The position numbers and the translations under genes were made by a program. A stretch of DNA of 64,000 nucleotides from Pandoraea communis (lineage in GTDB: Bacteria > Pseudomonadota > Gammaproteobacteria > Burkholderiales > Burkholderiaceae), in assembly GCF_902459745.1 (NCBI RefSeq), contig NZ_CABPSJ010000001.1, positions 186,001 to 250,000 of the forward strand, given 5' to 3'. Positions 46,764 to 55,989 of this stretch are shown here, in pieces. Every line of letters begins with the position of its first letter. The stretch's first letter is position 1. The notes under the pieces were generated by a model. The model was not told where the DNA came from, did not search any database, and saw only the letters and a program-made list of their open reading frames with translations.

Positions 46764-48116
46764 TTAGCGATTGACGAGCCGCGCCGGCACTCGCAGCACC
46801 AGGAAGGCACCGATGAACGCGAAGCTCGCGAGGAAGTACATGCCCCAGTCGGTCGATCCGGTGGTGTCCTTGATCCAGCCGATCGCATACGGGCTGACGA
46901 ACGCGGCCAAACCGGCGAAGGCGTTGATGCCCGCGATGCCCGCAGCGGCACTGCGCCCTTCGAGGAAGGCCGTCGGCAAACTCCAGAAGAGCGGCGAGCA
47001 GACCATGCAGCCGGCGGCAGCCACCGAGAGCATCGCAACGGCGACCGGCGGGTTATGACCGAACAACGTCGACAGGATCAGACCCGCGCCCCCAACGACG
47101 AACGGAATCACCATGTGCCAGCGGCGCTCGCGCGTCTTGTCGGAATGACGGCACACCAGCACCATCGACACCACCGCACAGGCGTTGGGCACGGCGGTCA
47201 GCAAGCCGATCTCCAGCAGCGACTTCACACCAGTCGACTTGATGACAGAGGGAATCCAGAACGCAAGGCCCGAAAGGCTCGACACCGTGCAATAGCAAAT
47301 CAGCGCCATGTGCAGCACGCGTCGATCCTGCAGCAGCTTCCACAGCGAAACGTGCTCGACCTTCTCGCGCGTTTCCGCGGCGACATTGTGGGCGAGACGT
47401 GCCTTCTCCGCGTCGTTGAGCCAGCTAGCGTCGGTGATACGGTCGTCGAGGTAGGCCAGCACCGCGACACCCAGCACCAGCGACGGCACGGCTTCGATGA
47501 CGAACATCCATTGCCAGCCGGCCATGCCATGCCCCATGTGGAACGTCTGCATGATCCAGCCCGAGAACGGGCCGCCGAGAATGCCGGCGAAAGGCACGGC
47601 CGTCATGAAGATGGCGATGATCTGGCCGCGACGCGCCGACGGGAACCAGTACGTCAGATACAGGATGATGCCCGGATAGAAGCCGGCTTCGGCTGCACCG
47701 AGCAGGAAGCGCAGCACGTAGAACTGGGTAGGCGTTTGCGTGAAGGCCATGGCGGCAGAGATCACGCCCCACAGAACCATGATGCGCGCCAGTGTCTTCC
47801 GGGCGCCGATGCGATGCATCAGCACGTTGCTGGGCACTTCGAAAAGGAAGTAACCAATGAAGAAGATGCCTGCACCCAGGCCGTACACGGTCTCGGAAAA
47901 GCCCAGATCGTCGAGCATCTGCAGCTTCGCGAAACCGACGTTCACGCGATCGAGGAACGCGGCCACGTAGCAAAGCATCAGGAACGGGACCAGCCGCCAT
48001 GCCACGCGGCGATACAGCGTATTGTCGTCGGCGTCGCTCAGGACGCGAGGGTCGGCATGCATGCGTTGCTCGGGCGAGCTGCCCGCTAGGGATACAGGGG
48101 ACGGTGCGTTTTTCAT
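46764..48116 (-). CDS. MFS transporter, anion:cation symporter (ACS) family
   Basis: Uptake transporter of 450 residues with 12 predicted helices. N-terminal RLVPFLMLCYVAAFLDRVNVGFAKLQM is the ACS family signature, followed by FEVPSNVLMHRIGARKTLARIM. These proteins usually import organic anions or amino-acid derivatives. The ATG at 48116 has GGAG at 6 nt; a longer frame upstream is not supported. By position it probably imports the substrate of the flanking deacylase and carbamoylase genes. Confidence 0.9.
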   Translation of the reverse strand: MKNAPSPVSLAGSSPEQRMHADPRVLSDADDNTLYRRVAWRLVPFLMLCYVAAFLDRVNVGFAKLQMLDDLGFSETVYGLGAGIFFIGYFLFEVPSNVLMHRIGARKTLARIMVLWGVISAAMAFTQTPTQFYVLRFLLGAAEAGFYPGIILYLTYWFPSARRGQIIAIFMTAVPFAGILGGPFSGWIMQTFHMGHGMAGWQWMFVIEAVPSLVLGVAVLAYLDDRITDASWLNDAEKARLAHNVAAETREKVEHVSLWKLLQDRRVLHMALICYCTVSSLSGLAFWIPSVIKSTGVKSLLEIGLLTAVPNACAVVSMVLVCRHSDKTRERRWHMVIPFVVGGAGLILSTLFGHNPPVAVAMLSVAAAGCMVCSPLFWSLPTAFLEGRSAAAGIAGINAFAGLAAFVSPYAIGWIKDTTGSTDWGMYFLASFAFIGAFLVLRVPARLVNR

Positions 48117-48293
48117 CATAGGCTCCAGCGCGAAAATAATCGTGACGAACTGTTGGCCAGGCGTGATGCACACGAAGACTTCGGCATAAGCTTCGGGCAA
48201 CACGTTCCCCTGCGGGCCTCGCGGCCTGCATGCCTGTTATGGGGGGTTGGAAAATCTGGAGGCGTCGCGTTGCCTGCCGCGCGCCCCCTCGTC

Positions 48294-48309
48294 AGACGCT
48301 TTCGCGTCT
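48294..48309 (-). other. GNRA-capped hairpin after the D-carbamoylase gene
   Basis: Minus-strand AGACGC-GAAA-GCGTCT, a 6-bp stem with a GAAA tetraloop, 22 nt after the carbamoylase stop codon and within the 215-nt gap before the transporter gene. It has no T-run; it may stabilise the mRNA end or partly terminate. Confidence 0.3.
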
Positions 48310-48331
48310 CACGCCCTGCATGCCGGCGGCA

Positions 48332-49270
48332 TCAAGCCTCCGGCGCTACGGCTCCGCGCCGCTCGACGATCATGCGATACGCCTCCGGACGGCGGTGCTT
48401 TGCGAAATTGAACGTAGTGCTCTTGTACGAATTACACAGATCGAGATCGCAACGTGCGATGGCGAGTTCGTCGCCCTTGGTCGAGCACGCCGCCACCACT
48501 TCCCCCGACGGGGCGATGATGCAGCTCCCGCCGATCATCTCGCAGCCCTCTTCCTTGCCCGCCTTTGCGACGCCGACCACCCACGTACCGTTCTGGTACG
48601 CCCCGGCCTGCATCACCAACTGATTGTGGAACATCGACAGGTCGTCGTGCTCCGGCGCCGGCGGATTGTGCACGGGCGTGTTGTAGCCGAGCAGGATCAT
48701 CTCGACCCCCTGCAACCCCATCACGCGGTAGGTCTCCGACCAGCGACGGTCGTTGCACAGCGCCATGCCCATCACGCCGCCGAAGCCACGCCAGACGTCG
48801 AACGAGTCGCCCGGCTCGAAGTAGTGCTTTTCCAGATGCTGGAACGCGCGCCACGGCTCGTTCTCGGCGTGGCCCGGCAGATGCACCTTGCGGTACTTGC
48901 CGATGATGTTGCCGTCGGCGCCCACCAGAATCGATGTATTGAAGCGCCGCGCACGACCAGCGTCGTCGAGCGTAATCTCGGCATACCCGAGGTAGAAGCC
49001 GATACCCAGACGTTTGGCCGTGTCGAACAGCACCTGCGTCTGCGGGCCGGGCATCTCGCGCTCGTAGAATGCGTCGATCTCGACCGGGTCTTCCATGTAC
49101 CAGCGCGGGAAGAACGTCGTGAGCGCCAACTCGGGGAAGACCACGAGGTGGCAGCCCATCGCATGCGCGTTGTGCAGATGAGCGAGCAGACGCTCCATCA
49201 CGTCGGCTCGGGAATCGGCGCGCTGGATCGGTCCGAGCTGCGCGGCGGCGACGTTGACGATACGGGACAT
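48332..49270 (-). CDS. N-carbamoyl-D-amino acid hydrolase (nitrilase superfamily)
   Basis: Carbon-nitrogen hydrolase of 312 residues converting N-carbamoyl-D-amino acids to D-amino acids, CO2 and ammonia. The catalytic triad is E47 (VFPELALTTFFPRW), K128 (GKYRKVHLPGH) and C172 (LCNDRRWSE). The sequence follows the Agrobacterium D-carbamoylase closely, including FQHLEKHYFEPGD and GYNTPVHNPP. AAGGAG at 8 nt fixes the ATG. It is part of a minus-strand series with a second M20 carbamoylase and diaminopropionate ammonia-lyase. No hydantoinase is present in the window. Confidence 0.92.
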   Translation of the reverse strand: MSRIVNVAAAQLGPIQRADSRADVMERLLAHLHNAHAMGCHLVVFPELALTTFFPRWYMEDPVEIDAFYEREMPGPQTQVLFDTAKRLGIGFYLGYAEITLDDAGRARRFNTSILVGADGNIIGKYRKVHLPGHAENEPWRAFQHLEKHYFEPGDSFDVWRGFGGVMGMALCNDRRWSETYRVMGLQGVEMILLGYNTPVHNPPAPEHDDLSMFHNQLVMQAGAYQNGTWVVGVAKAGKEEGCEMIGGSCIIAPSGEVVAACSTKGDELAIARCDLDLCNSYKSTTFNFAKHRRPEAYRMIVERRGAVAPEA

Positions 49271-49358
49271 TTCGTTATCTCCTTGATGAATCTCGAACCC
49301 CTGAGCGGCCGGCATTCCGGGCGCCTCCTTCAGGGGGACAGTCAGACAATTGCATGAA

Positions 49359-50624
49359 CTACGCTGCAAGCTCGGTCATGATCGCGAGCAGCAGATTGGC
49401 CCCGGCGCCGATATCGGTGTCGTGGGTGAATTCGGCCACGTTGTGCGAGAGGCCCTTTACGCTCGGCACGAAAATCATGCCGGCCGGGCAAACGCGGGCA
49501 AGCATCTGCGCGTCGTGGCCCGCGCCACTCGGCATGCGCCGCACCGAATGCCCCCGCGCCCGCGCCAGCGATTCGACACGCGCGACGATGCGCTCGTCGA
49601 ACTGCACCGGCGCGAAGTCCGCCAGCGAGCGATGCGTGATGCGTACGCCCTCGGCCTCGGCCACCGCGTCGGCCTTCGCAAAGACGCGACGCACGGCTTC
49701 GGCGAGCACCTCGGCATCGGTATTGCGCAGGTCGACGGTGAAGACCGCGCGGTTCGGAATCACGTTGATGAGGTTCGGCGAGACGGACACATGTCCCACG
49801 GTCGCCAACTGTGCGCCGCCCAACTCACGCGCCACTTCGCGAGCGAAGCTGGCAATGGTGCAGGCCGCGTAGCCGGCATCGTGACGCATGCGCATCGGCG
49901 TGGTACCCGCGTGGTTCGACACCCCCTCGACCGTGAATTCGGTCCAGTGAATGCCCTGCACTCCCGTCACGGCGCCAATCGTGATGCCCTCGTGCTCCAG
50001 CACCGGCCCTTGTTCGACGTGCAATTCGACGAACGCGTGCACATCGGGTTTGCCGACCGGACGCTGGCCGGCGAAGCCGATGCGGGTGAGGTTCTCGCTC
50101 ACGGTGGTGCCATCGATTCCCACGGTGCCGAGCGCGTCGTCCAACGGCATGCCCCCCACATAAACCAGGCTGCCCATCATGTCGGGCGAGAAGCGCGCGC
50201 CTTCCTCGTTCGTAAAGAAGCCCACTGCGAGCGGACGGCGCGTGACTACGCCCGCGTCATTGAGTGCAGCGATGACCTCCAGTCCGGCAAGCACGCCCAG
50301 GTTGCCGTCGTAACGACCGCCCGTGCGTACGGTATCGATGTGCGAGCCCGTCATCACCGGCGGGCCGTCTTCACGACCGGCACGTACGCCCACGACGTTG
50401 CCGATGGCGTCCACACTCACCGTCAGCCCTAGGTCGCGCATCCAGCCGACGACGCGCTTGCGGCCCTCGCCATCGTCGTCGGTGAGCGCCAGACGGCTGC
50501 AACCGCCGCCATCGATCGCGCCGACTTCCGCCAGCGCAGCGATGCGGGCAAGCAGGCGCGGCAAATCGATGCGCAGATCCGACATTGCGCCGTCCGGGGA
50601 AGTGGCAGGGAAAAGCATGCTCAT
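49359..50624 (-). CDS. Zn-dependent M20 hydantoinase/carbamoylase family amidase
   Basis: Amidase of 421 residues in the allantoate amidohydrolase/L-carbamoylase/beta-ureidopropionase group. It shows the metal-binding GSHIDTVRTGGRYDGNLGVLAGLEV (about residues 93-117), FFTNEEGARFSPDMMGS, HVEQGPVLE, the dimer-domain motif GVSNHAGTTPM, and the C-terminal NVAEFTHDTDIGAGANLLL. The substrate is an N-carbamoyl or ureido compound; exact identity is open. The start ATG at 50624 is used; an ATG 13 codons later is possible. It lies 21 nt after the ammonia-lyase gene. Confidence 0.9.
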   Translation of the reverse strand: MSMLFPATSPDGAMSDLRIDLPRLLARIAALAEVGAIDGGGCSRLALTDDDGEGRKRVVGWMRDLGLTVSVDAIGNVVGVRAGREDGPPVMTGSHIDTVRTGGRYDGNLGVLAGLEVIAALNDAGVVTRRPLAVGFFTNEEGARFSPDMMGSLVYVGGMPLDDALGTVGIDGTTVSENLTRIGFAGQRPVGKPDVHAFVELHVEQGPVLEHEGITIGAVTGVQGIHWTEFTVEGVSNHAGTTPMRMRHDAGYAACTIASFAREVARELGGAQLATVGHVSVSPNLINVIPNRAVFTVDLRNTDAEVLAEAVRRVFAKADAVAEAEGVRITHRSLADFAPVQFDERIVARVESLARARGHSVRRMPSGAGHDAQMLARVCPAGMIFVPSVKGLSHNVAEFTHDTDIGAGANLLLAIMTELAA

Positions 50625-50645
50625 GGTGCGTTCCGGCTCCGGTAG

Positions 50646-51908
50646 TCAGGCGGCTTGTTTGACGGCGGCGGCTGTCACGGCTTCGGCGGATTTGCCGACG
50701 ATTGTCTCGAACAGCACCGGGTCGGTCGCGCCTTCGCTGCCGAAGACCAGCACTCGGCTTGAGGCGTCGAGACCGAGTTCGGCCCGCGACTGCGCGTCGG
50801 CGGCGGCGCCAAGACAACCCGCGAGACCCGCCACGGCAGACTCGCCCGCCACCATCGGCGCGTCGCCGAAGCGGCCTTGCGCGAGGATGCGCATGGTCTC
50901 CAATGCCGACTCGTCATCGATGGTCAGAAAGGCGTGCGCACCGGGGCGCAGAATTTCCCAGGCGAGCAACGACACTTCGCCGCACGCCAGCCCGGCCATC
51001 ACGGTATCGAGATCGCCATGGACGGCCACCGGCTTGCCGGCGCGTGCGCTCTCGAAGAGGCACGCCGCCTTTTCCGGCTCGACCACGATGAAGCGCGGAC
51101 GCGATTCGCCGCGAGCCTCGAGCGTTTCCCAGAAATGCGCCAGCACGGCAGCCGCCAAGCCGCCCACGCCCCCTTGCAGGAAGACGTGCGTCGGCAGTTG
51201 TCCCGTTTCGTCGCGAAACTGACGCAACGCTTCGTCGGCCATCACGGCGTAGCCCTGCATCACGTCCTTGGGCACGTCCATGTAGCCGGGGTACGACGTA
51301 TCGGACACCACGAAGCGGCCCAGACGCGCCGCATCTTCCGCCGCCTGACGCACGGCATCGTCATAGTTGCCCGCCGTGCGCACAACCTCGGCGCCGTAGT
51401 GCGCAATGGCGTCGACACGTCCTTGACTGACCGTCGCGTGAACATAGATCACGCACTGGCAACCGAAGCGTTGTGCCCCCCAGGCCACCGAGCGGCCGTG
51501 ATTGCCATCGGTGGCGCAAGTGACGCACAGCGTGCGGGTCAGGTCGGCAAAGCGTCCCGACAACAGGTCTGCCACGGTGATGCCCGTCTCCCCGGTGCGC
51601 GCCTCGATCTCGCGGATCAGCAGGCGGCTCACGGCGTATGCGCCCCCCAGCGCCTTGAAGCTTCCCAGCCCGAACCGGCCGGCCTCGTCCTTGTATCGGA
51701 TCTGTGCAACGCCTGCGGTACGTGCCAACCCGTCGAGCGCCACGAGCGGCGTCTCGGCGTAGCCGGGCCAGCGCGTGATTTCACGCGATGCCGTGGCAAA
51801 CGCGTCGCCGCCCAGAATCGCGCGGCGCGCTTCGCCATAGCGTGCGCCGGGCTCGATGGCCGGGTTCACGAAGCGCTGCAGGCGCAGATTGGGAAGGGGG
51901 TGGGTCAT
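50646..51908 (-). CDS. dpaL: Diaminopropionate ammonia-lyase
   Basis: PLP fold-type II enzyme of 420 residues that converts 2,3-diaminopropionate (D or L) to pyruvate and two ammonia. The lysine is in GLGSFKALGGAYA (about residues 80-92), the substrate loop in TCATDGNHGRSVAWGAQRFGC, and the phosphate-binding glycine loop in FLQGGVGGLAAAVLAHF. The YPGYMDVPKDVMQGY segment is typical of the family. It lies 45 nt downstream of an RpiR regulator and begins the catabolic part of the cluster. Confidence 0.92.
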   Translation of the reverse strand: MTHPLPNLRLQRFVNPAIEPGARYGEARRAILGGDAFATASREITRWPGYAETPLVALDGLARTAGVAQIRYKDEAGRFGLGSFKALGGAYAVSRLLIREIEARTGETGITVADLLSGRFADLTRTLCVTCATDGNHGRSVAWGAQRFGCQCVIYVHATVSQGRVDAIAHYGAEVVRTAGNYDDAVRQAAEDAARLGRFVVSDTSYPGYMDVPKDVMQGYAVMADEALRQFRDETGQLPTHVFLQGGVGGLAAAVLAHFWETLEARGESRPRFIVVEPEKAACLFESARAGKPVAVHGDLDTVMAGLACGEVSLLAWEILRPGAHAFLTIDDESALETMRILAQGRFGDAPMVAGESAVAGLAGCLGAAADAQSRAELGLDASSRVLVFGSEGATDPVLFETIVGKSAEAVTAAAVKQAA

Positions 51909-51953
51909 ACAATCTCCTCGTTTCTCTGGATGGATCTGTCGGTGAACTACCGG

Positions 51954-52814
51954 CTAACGGCGCAAGTCGCCGTAGTCGTCGTGCAGACGCTCGATGTGAG
52001 CGAGGCGCTCGCGCGCCGCGTCGCCCAGGGCGATGCCCAGACGCGTGCAAAAGTGGTTGATCAGGCTCATGACGGCGACATACGAATCGAACATGCCGGT
52101 CGTGCGATTCACACAGCGCAGCACGACGTCGCTGCGCGCCGGCAGTTCGGTCGCGGTCGGATCGGTCAGAATCACGACGTGCGCGCCCACGCGGTTGGCG
52201 TGCTCGACCATCGGACGCAGCAGCGTCACGCGGCGGCGGAAGTCCATCACGACGAGCATGTCGCCGGCGCCCATGTCGGCCAGGTCTTCCGCCAGGTTCA
52301 GACCCGCGCCCGGCACAAGCAACACGCCGTCGCGCACCTGAGTGAGCAATGCCCACATGTATTGCGCGAGCACCCGGCCGTTGCGGAACCCCGCGATGAA
52401 GACACGCCGCGCGCGTGCGCCGATTTCCACAGCTCGCTCGAGATCGGCTGCGTCAATACGCTCGAAGGTGTGTGCCAGATTCTGCAGATCGGTCGCCAGA
52501 TGCGCGCCAAGCGCGCCTTCCGGGGCGTCGCCCTCGGCCTGCGGTGCCGCAATGCCCGCCAGGGCGAAGAGGGGCGAGCCGTGATCGGCGTCGTCGCGCA
52601 TGCGGGTGCGCAGATCGTTGAACGTCTCATAGCCAAGACGCTTGAAAAAGCGTGCCGCCGATGCCTTCGACACCTCGGCCATCTCGGCCAGCTCGGTGGC
52701 GGAATACGAGGCCAACTGCGGCAAGTGGGCCAGGGTCACATCCGCCAGACGTTTCTCGCTGGGCGTGAAATCGTCTTGCAGTTGCAGAATCCGGTCTTGA
52801 AGCGTGCCGTTCAT
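51954..52814 (-). CDS. MurR/RpiR family regulator of the diaminopropionate/carbamoylase cluster
   Basis: Regulator of 286 residues. Helix-turn-helix at about residues 30-75 (LASYSATELAEMAEVSKASAARFFKRLGYETFNDLR), SIS domain at about 125-255 (VFIAGFRNGRVLAQYMWALL, MLVVMDFRRRVTLLRPMVEHA). The usual SIS phosphosugar-binding serines are replaced by RN/RRR segments, so the ligand may differ. The ATG giving MNGTLQDRIL is preferred over an open frame reaching 80 codons upstream. First gene of the operon; preceded by an AT-rich promoter region. Confidence 0.88.
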   Translation of the reverse strand: MNGTLQDRILQLQDDFTPSEKRLADVTLAHLPQLASYSATELAEMAEVSKASAARFFKRLGYETFNDLRTRMRDDADHGSPLFALAGIAAPQAEGDAPEGALGAHLATDLQNLAHTFERIDAADLERAVEIGARARRVFIAGFRNGRVLAQYMWALLTQVRDGVLLVPGAGLNLAEDLADMGAGDMLVVMDFRRRVTLLRPMVEHANRVGAHVVILTDPTATELPARSDVVLRCVNRTTGMFDSYVAVMSLINHFCTRLGIALGDAARERLAHIERLHDDYGDLRR

Positions 52815-52941
52815 GGTGTTTTCCAATCGCCCGTCCGTTGCCGGCGGGCGCAAAGTTGCGGGTTCCAGCATGCTGCCACCGACCGCGCCGTTTGCATCGC
52901 GCGTTTCAACAGCATGGCATTTTTGGAACTTATATTTCAGT

Positions 52942-52970
52942 AAACTATGTAAACGAAAATAAAGTGTCAA
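52942..52970 (-). promoter_or_regulatory. Candidate sigma70 promoter of the rpiR-dpaL cluster
   Basis: Minus-strand consensus -35 TTGACA (52970-52965), 17-nt spacer, and TAGTTT (52947-52942) as -10, giving a leader of about 120 nt. The GTAAAC direct repeats and a TTATATTTC...GAAAATAA partial dyad overlap it and may be regulator sites. Confidence 0.5.
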
Positions 52971-53225
52971 AGAGAAAAAAAATAGTATTTCGCGGGCGAT
53001 CGATCGTCCGCGGTGGGATTGGCATGGAGATGGATTGACGCAGTGGCGCATCAAGGAGGACCTGCCCCTGCAAAAATGGCTACGTCGATGGACCGGGCGA
53101 GCAGGAGTGATTCAAAGACGTGGGGGCGATCAGCGTCTGGAAGGTGAGCTGAGCAAAGGCAAACGTGCCAGCGCCGGCGGCAATGCCGCGGGCACTGGAT
53201 GCGCGCCAACCGCGACATTCCCAAG

Positions 53226-53261
53226 AAAAAAGCGGTGCAACGGGATAACCCGTTGCACCGC
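53226..53261 (-). terminator. Intrinsic terminator of mmsA
   Basis: Perfect 13-bp stem GCGGTGCAACGGG / CCCGTTGCACCGC around a 4-nt loop, followed on the minus strand by TTTTTT, 33 nt after the mmsA stop codon. Confidence 0.95.
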
Positions 53262-53294
53262 CCAGGAACGGCAATCCGGCGCTGTCCCTACGAT

Positions 53295-54806
53295 TTACTT
53301 TGCCGTCGGCATCGCAAACTCGGCGCCCTTTTCGGTGCTCTCCGGCCAGCGCTGCATGATCGACTTCTGCTTGGTGTAGAAGCGCACGCCTTCTTCGCCG
53401 TAGGCATGCATGTCGCCGAACAAGCTGCGCTTCCAGCCACCGAAGCCATGCCATGCCATCGGCACGGGAATGGGCACATTGATGCCGACCATACCCACTT
53501 CGATACGGCGGCCGAACTCACGCGCGACGTGGCCGTCTCGGGTATAGCACGCCACACCGTTGCCGAACTCGTGTGCGTTGATCAGATCGACCGCTTCGGT
53601 GAAGTCCTTCACGCGCACGCATGCGAGCACCGGGCCGAAGATCTCTTCTTTGTAGATGCGCATTTCCGGTGTGACATGATCGAACAACGTGCCGCCGGTG
53701 AAGAAGCCCGCTTCATGGCCCGGCACTTTCAGCCCGCGGCCGTCGACCACCAGCTTGGCGCCCTCTTCCACCCCCAGGGCAATATAGCTCTCGATACGCT
53801 CAAGCGATTGCCGGGTCACGATCGGCCCCATCTCGGCGTCCGGCTCCATGCCGTTCTTGATGACCAGCGTGCGGGCGCGCTCGGCCAGACGATCCATGAT
53901 CTTGTCGGCAACGTCGCCGACCAGCACCGCCACCGAAATGGCCATGCAGCGCTCGCCCGCCGAACCGTAGCCCGCGCCGACCAGCGCGTCGATGGCCTGA
54001 TCGAGATCCGCGTCGGGCATCACGACCATGTGGTTCTTCGCGCCGCCCAGTGCCTGCACGCGCTTGCCGTGCTTCGCGCCGGTCTCGTAGATGTAGTTCG
54101 CAATCGGGGTCGAGCCGACGAAGCTGACCGCCTTGACGTCCGGATGCGTGAGCAACGCGTCGACAACCACCTTGTCGCCCTGCACCACGTTGAAAATGCC
54201 GTCCGGCAGGCCCGCTTGCTTGAGCAGATCGGCCATGAACAGCGACGCCGACGGATCGCGCTCGCTCGGCTTCAGGACGAAGGCGTTGCCCGCGGCGATG
54301 GCCACCGGGAACATCCAGCACGGGACCATGCACGGGAAGTTGAAGGGCGTAATGCCGGCAACAACGCCAAGCGCCTGACGCGTCGTCCAGTTATCGATAC
54401 CGGTCGACACCTGCTCGGTGTAGTCGCCCTTGAGCAACTGCGGAATGCCACAGGCGAATTCGATCACGTCGATACCGCGGGAGACTTCGCCCTGCGCGTC
54501 CGAAAACACCTTGCCGTGCTCGGCGGTGATGATCGCGGCGAGTTCGTCGCGATGCTTGTTCATCAATTCGAGGAACTTCAGCATGACGCGAGCACGGCGA
54601 ATGGGCGGTGTGTCGCTCCATGCCGGGAACGCCGCCTTGGCGCTGGCCACGGCCGCATCGACGTCAGACGTCTCCCCCAGCACCAATCGACGCGCGCTGG
54701 CACCCGTCGCCGGGTTGAAAACCGGCTGAGTCCGCTCGCTGTTCCCCTTCACGCGTTGGCCCTGGATGTAATGAACCACGTCGGCGGTATCGTTGAACGC
54801 TTGCAT
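53295..54806 (-). CDS. mmsA: CoA-acylating methylmalonate-semialdehyde dehydrogenase
   Basis: Aldehyde dehydrogenase of 503 residues in valine and myo-inositol catabolism, making propionyl-CoA or acetyl-CoA. It has the MmsA-specific [24 protein letters not shown] (about residues 150-173), [20 protein letters not shown], and the catalytic cysteine in [14 protein letters not shown] (near 288). Length is normal for the family. It is divergent from a LysR gene that probably regulates it; no mmsB or valine genes are adjacent. Confidence 0.94.
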   Translation of the reverse strand: MQAFNDTADVVHYIQGQRVKGNSERTQPVFNPATGASARRLVLGETSDVDAAVASAKAAFPAWSDTPPIRRARVMLKFLELMNKHRDELAAIITAEHGKVFSDAQGEVSRGIDVIEFACGIPQLLKGDYTEQVSTGIDNWTTRQALGVVAGITPFNFPCMVPCWMFPVAIAAGNAFVLKPSERDPSASLFMADLLKQAGLPDGIFNVVQGDKVVVDALLTHPDVKAVSFVGSTPIANYIYETGAKHGKRVQALGGAKNHMVVMPDADLDQAIDALVGAGYGSAGERCMAISVAVLVGDVADKIMDRLAERARTLVIKNGMEPDAEMGPIVTRQSLERIESYIALGVEEGAKLVVDGRGLKVPGHEAGFFTGGTLFDHVTPEMRIYKEEIFGPVLACVRVKDFTEAVDLINAHEFGNGVACYTRDGHVAREFGRRIEVGMVGINVPIPVPMAWHGFGGWKRSLFGDMHAYGEEGVRFYTKQKSIMQRWPESTEKGAEFAMPTAK

Positions 54807-54887
54807 TTCGACTCCTCATGAATGGATGAACGATGCCAGCAGTGTATGAATCGCCGGGGGCGACGCATAGGCGGTATCATTGAATTC

Positions 54888-54909
54888 ATTGTTTACATTG
54901 ACGAACAAT
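54888..54909. promoter_or_regulatory. Candidate LysR operator between mmsA and lysR
   Basis: ATTGTT-N10-AACAAT, a perfect 6-bp-arm dyad with the T-N11-A geometry of LysR boxes, in the 109-nt divergent spacer and ending 6 nt before the lysR start codon, where autoregulation would act. Confidence 0.6.
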
Positions 54910-54915
54910 CGATCG

Positions 54916-55857
54916 ATGGATCCGGAAAAAATTGAAGGCCTCTGGACGCACCTTCACTGGCTGACGGTGCTCGCCGAACAGGGCAGCTTTACCGCCGCCG
55001 CAGCCCGTCTGGGCGTGAGCAAAGCGGCGATGAGTCAGCGCATTGCGGAACTGGAGCGCGCGGCAGGGGTGTCGCTTGTGCAGCGCACCACGCGCAGTGT
55101 TCGTTTTACGGAGGCGGGACAACAACTCGTCGACGACACGCGAGGTCAGTACGAACACATCGCGACCAGCTTTTCGAACGTGAGGGATCAGGCCGGCGTG
55201 GCGAGAGGATTGATTCGCGTCACGATACCGGTGGCGCTCGGGCGGCAGCAAGTGATTCCGAGACTGTCGCAATTCCTGCGCGCGCACCCCGAGGTTCGCG
55301 TGCAGCTCGACCTGTCGGACAGACTGAGTTCGATCGCCACGGAGGGCTTCGATCTCGCCATCCGGCACAGCACGAACGCACCCGAGACGCATGTGGCCTG
55401 GAAGCTATGCGACACGCGTTCGCTCATCGTCGCCACGCGCGCGTATCTGAAGCGTCGTGGCACGCCCGCTTCGCCCTGGGATCTGACGGCGCACGATTGT
55501 CTCTCCTATCCGCGAGCGCAATCGGCGAACACCTGGTCGTTTGAACCGAATACGAACCGCAAATCGGCCGCGAGCCCTGTCACGGTAAATATCAGTGGCC
55601 CGGTGGCGGCGAACAACAGCGAAGCACTGCGCGATGCCGCGCTGGACGATCTGGGAATCGCACTGCTGCCCGATTTCACGGCACAGGCCGCCGTTCGCGC
55701 CGGCAAACTGGTCGTGCTGTTGCCCGAATGGCGTCCGGTCGGCGCATTCGCCGAGCGAATCTACGTGGTGCGCCCCTATGCCTCCCATGTGCCACGCGCC
55801 GTCAAACTTTTCGTCGATTATCTGCGCGGCGCGTTTACCGACGGATTTCCCTGCTAG
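54916..55857 (+). CDS. LysR family regulator
   Basis: LysR-type regulator of 313 residues. N-terminal helix-turn-helix FTAAAARLGVSKAAMSQRIAELERAAGVSLVQRTTRSVRFTEAGQQL (about residues 25-72), then the effector-binding domain (RVTIPVALGRQQVIPRLSQFLRAHPEVRVQLDLSDRLSSIATEGFDLAIR). The ATG at 54916 is favoured because the frame's earlier start lies within the candidate operator. It is divergent from mmsA. Confidence 0.9.
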   Translation: MDPEKIEGLWTHLHWLTVLAEQGSFTAAAARLGVSKAAMSQRIAELERAAGVSLVQRTTRSVRFTEAGQQLVDDTRGQYEHIATSFSNVRDQAGVARGLIRVTIPVALGRQQVIPRLSQFLRAHPEVRVQLDLSDRLSSIATEGFDLAIRHSTNAPETHVAWKLCDTRSLIVATRAYLKRRGTPASPWDLTAHDCLSYPRAQSANTWSFEPNTNRKSAASPVTVNISGPVAANNSEALRDAALDDLGIALLPDFTAQAAVRAGKLVVLLPEWRPVGAFAERIYVVRPYASHVPRAVKLFVDYLRGAFTDGFPC

Positions 55858-55989
55858 CCATCACGATACGGCGCGACGCAGGCGTTAGCGGCGCCGAACG
55901 ATTCGAGGGAGCCTTCGGTGGCATACTGACGGCTAAGTTCGGCGTCCATCCACCTATCCAGTCAAGCCCAGCAAGATTAGGGTGTCCCC

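Larger units (their letters stand above)
52815..53294. other. Intergenic region upstream of rpiR and downstream of mmsA
   Basis: 480 nt without a gene. It contains the AT-rich promoter zone of the RpiR gene (52920-52995, with direct repeats GTAAAC at 52940-52945 and 52949-52954) and the mmsA terminator (53226-53261). Nothing recognised in 53000-53220. Confidence 0.6.
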
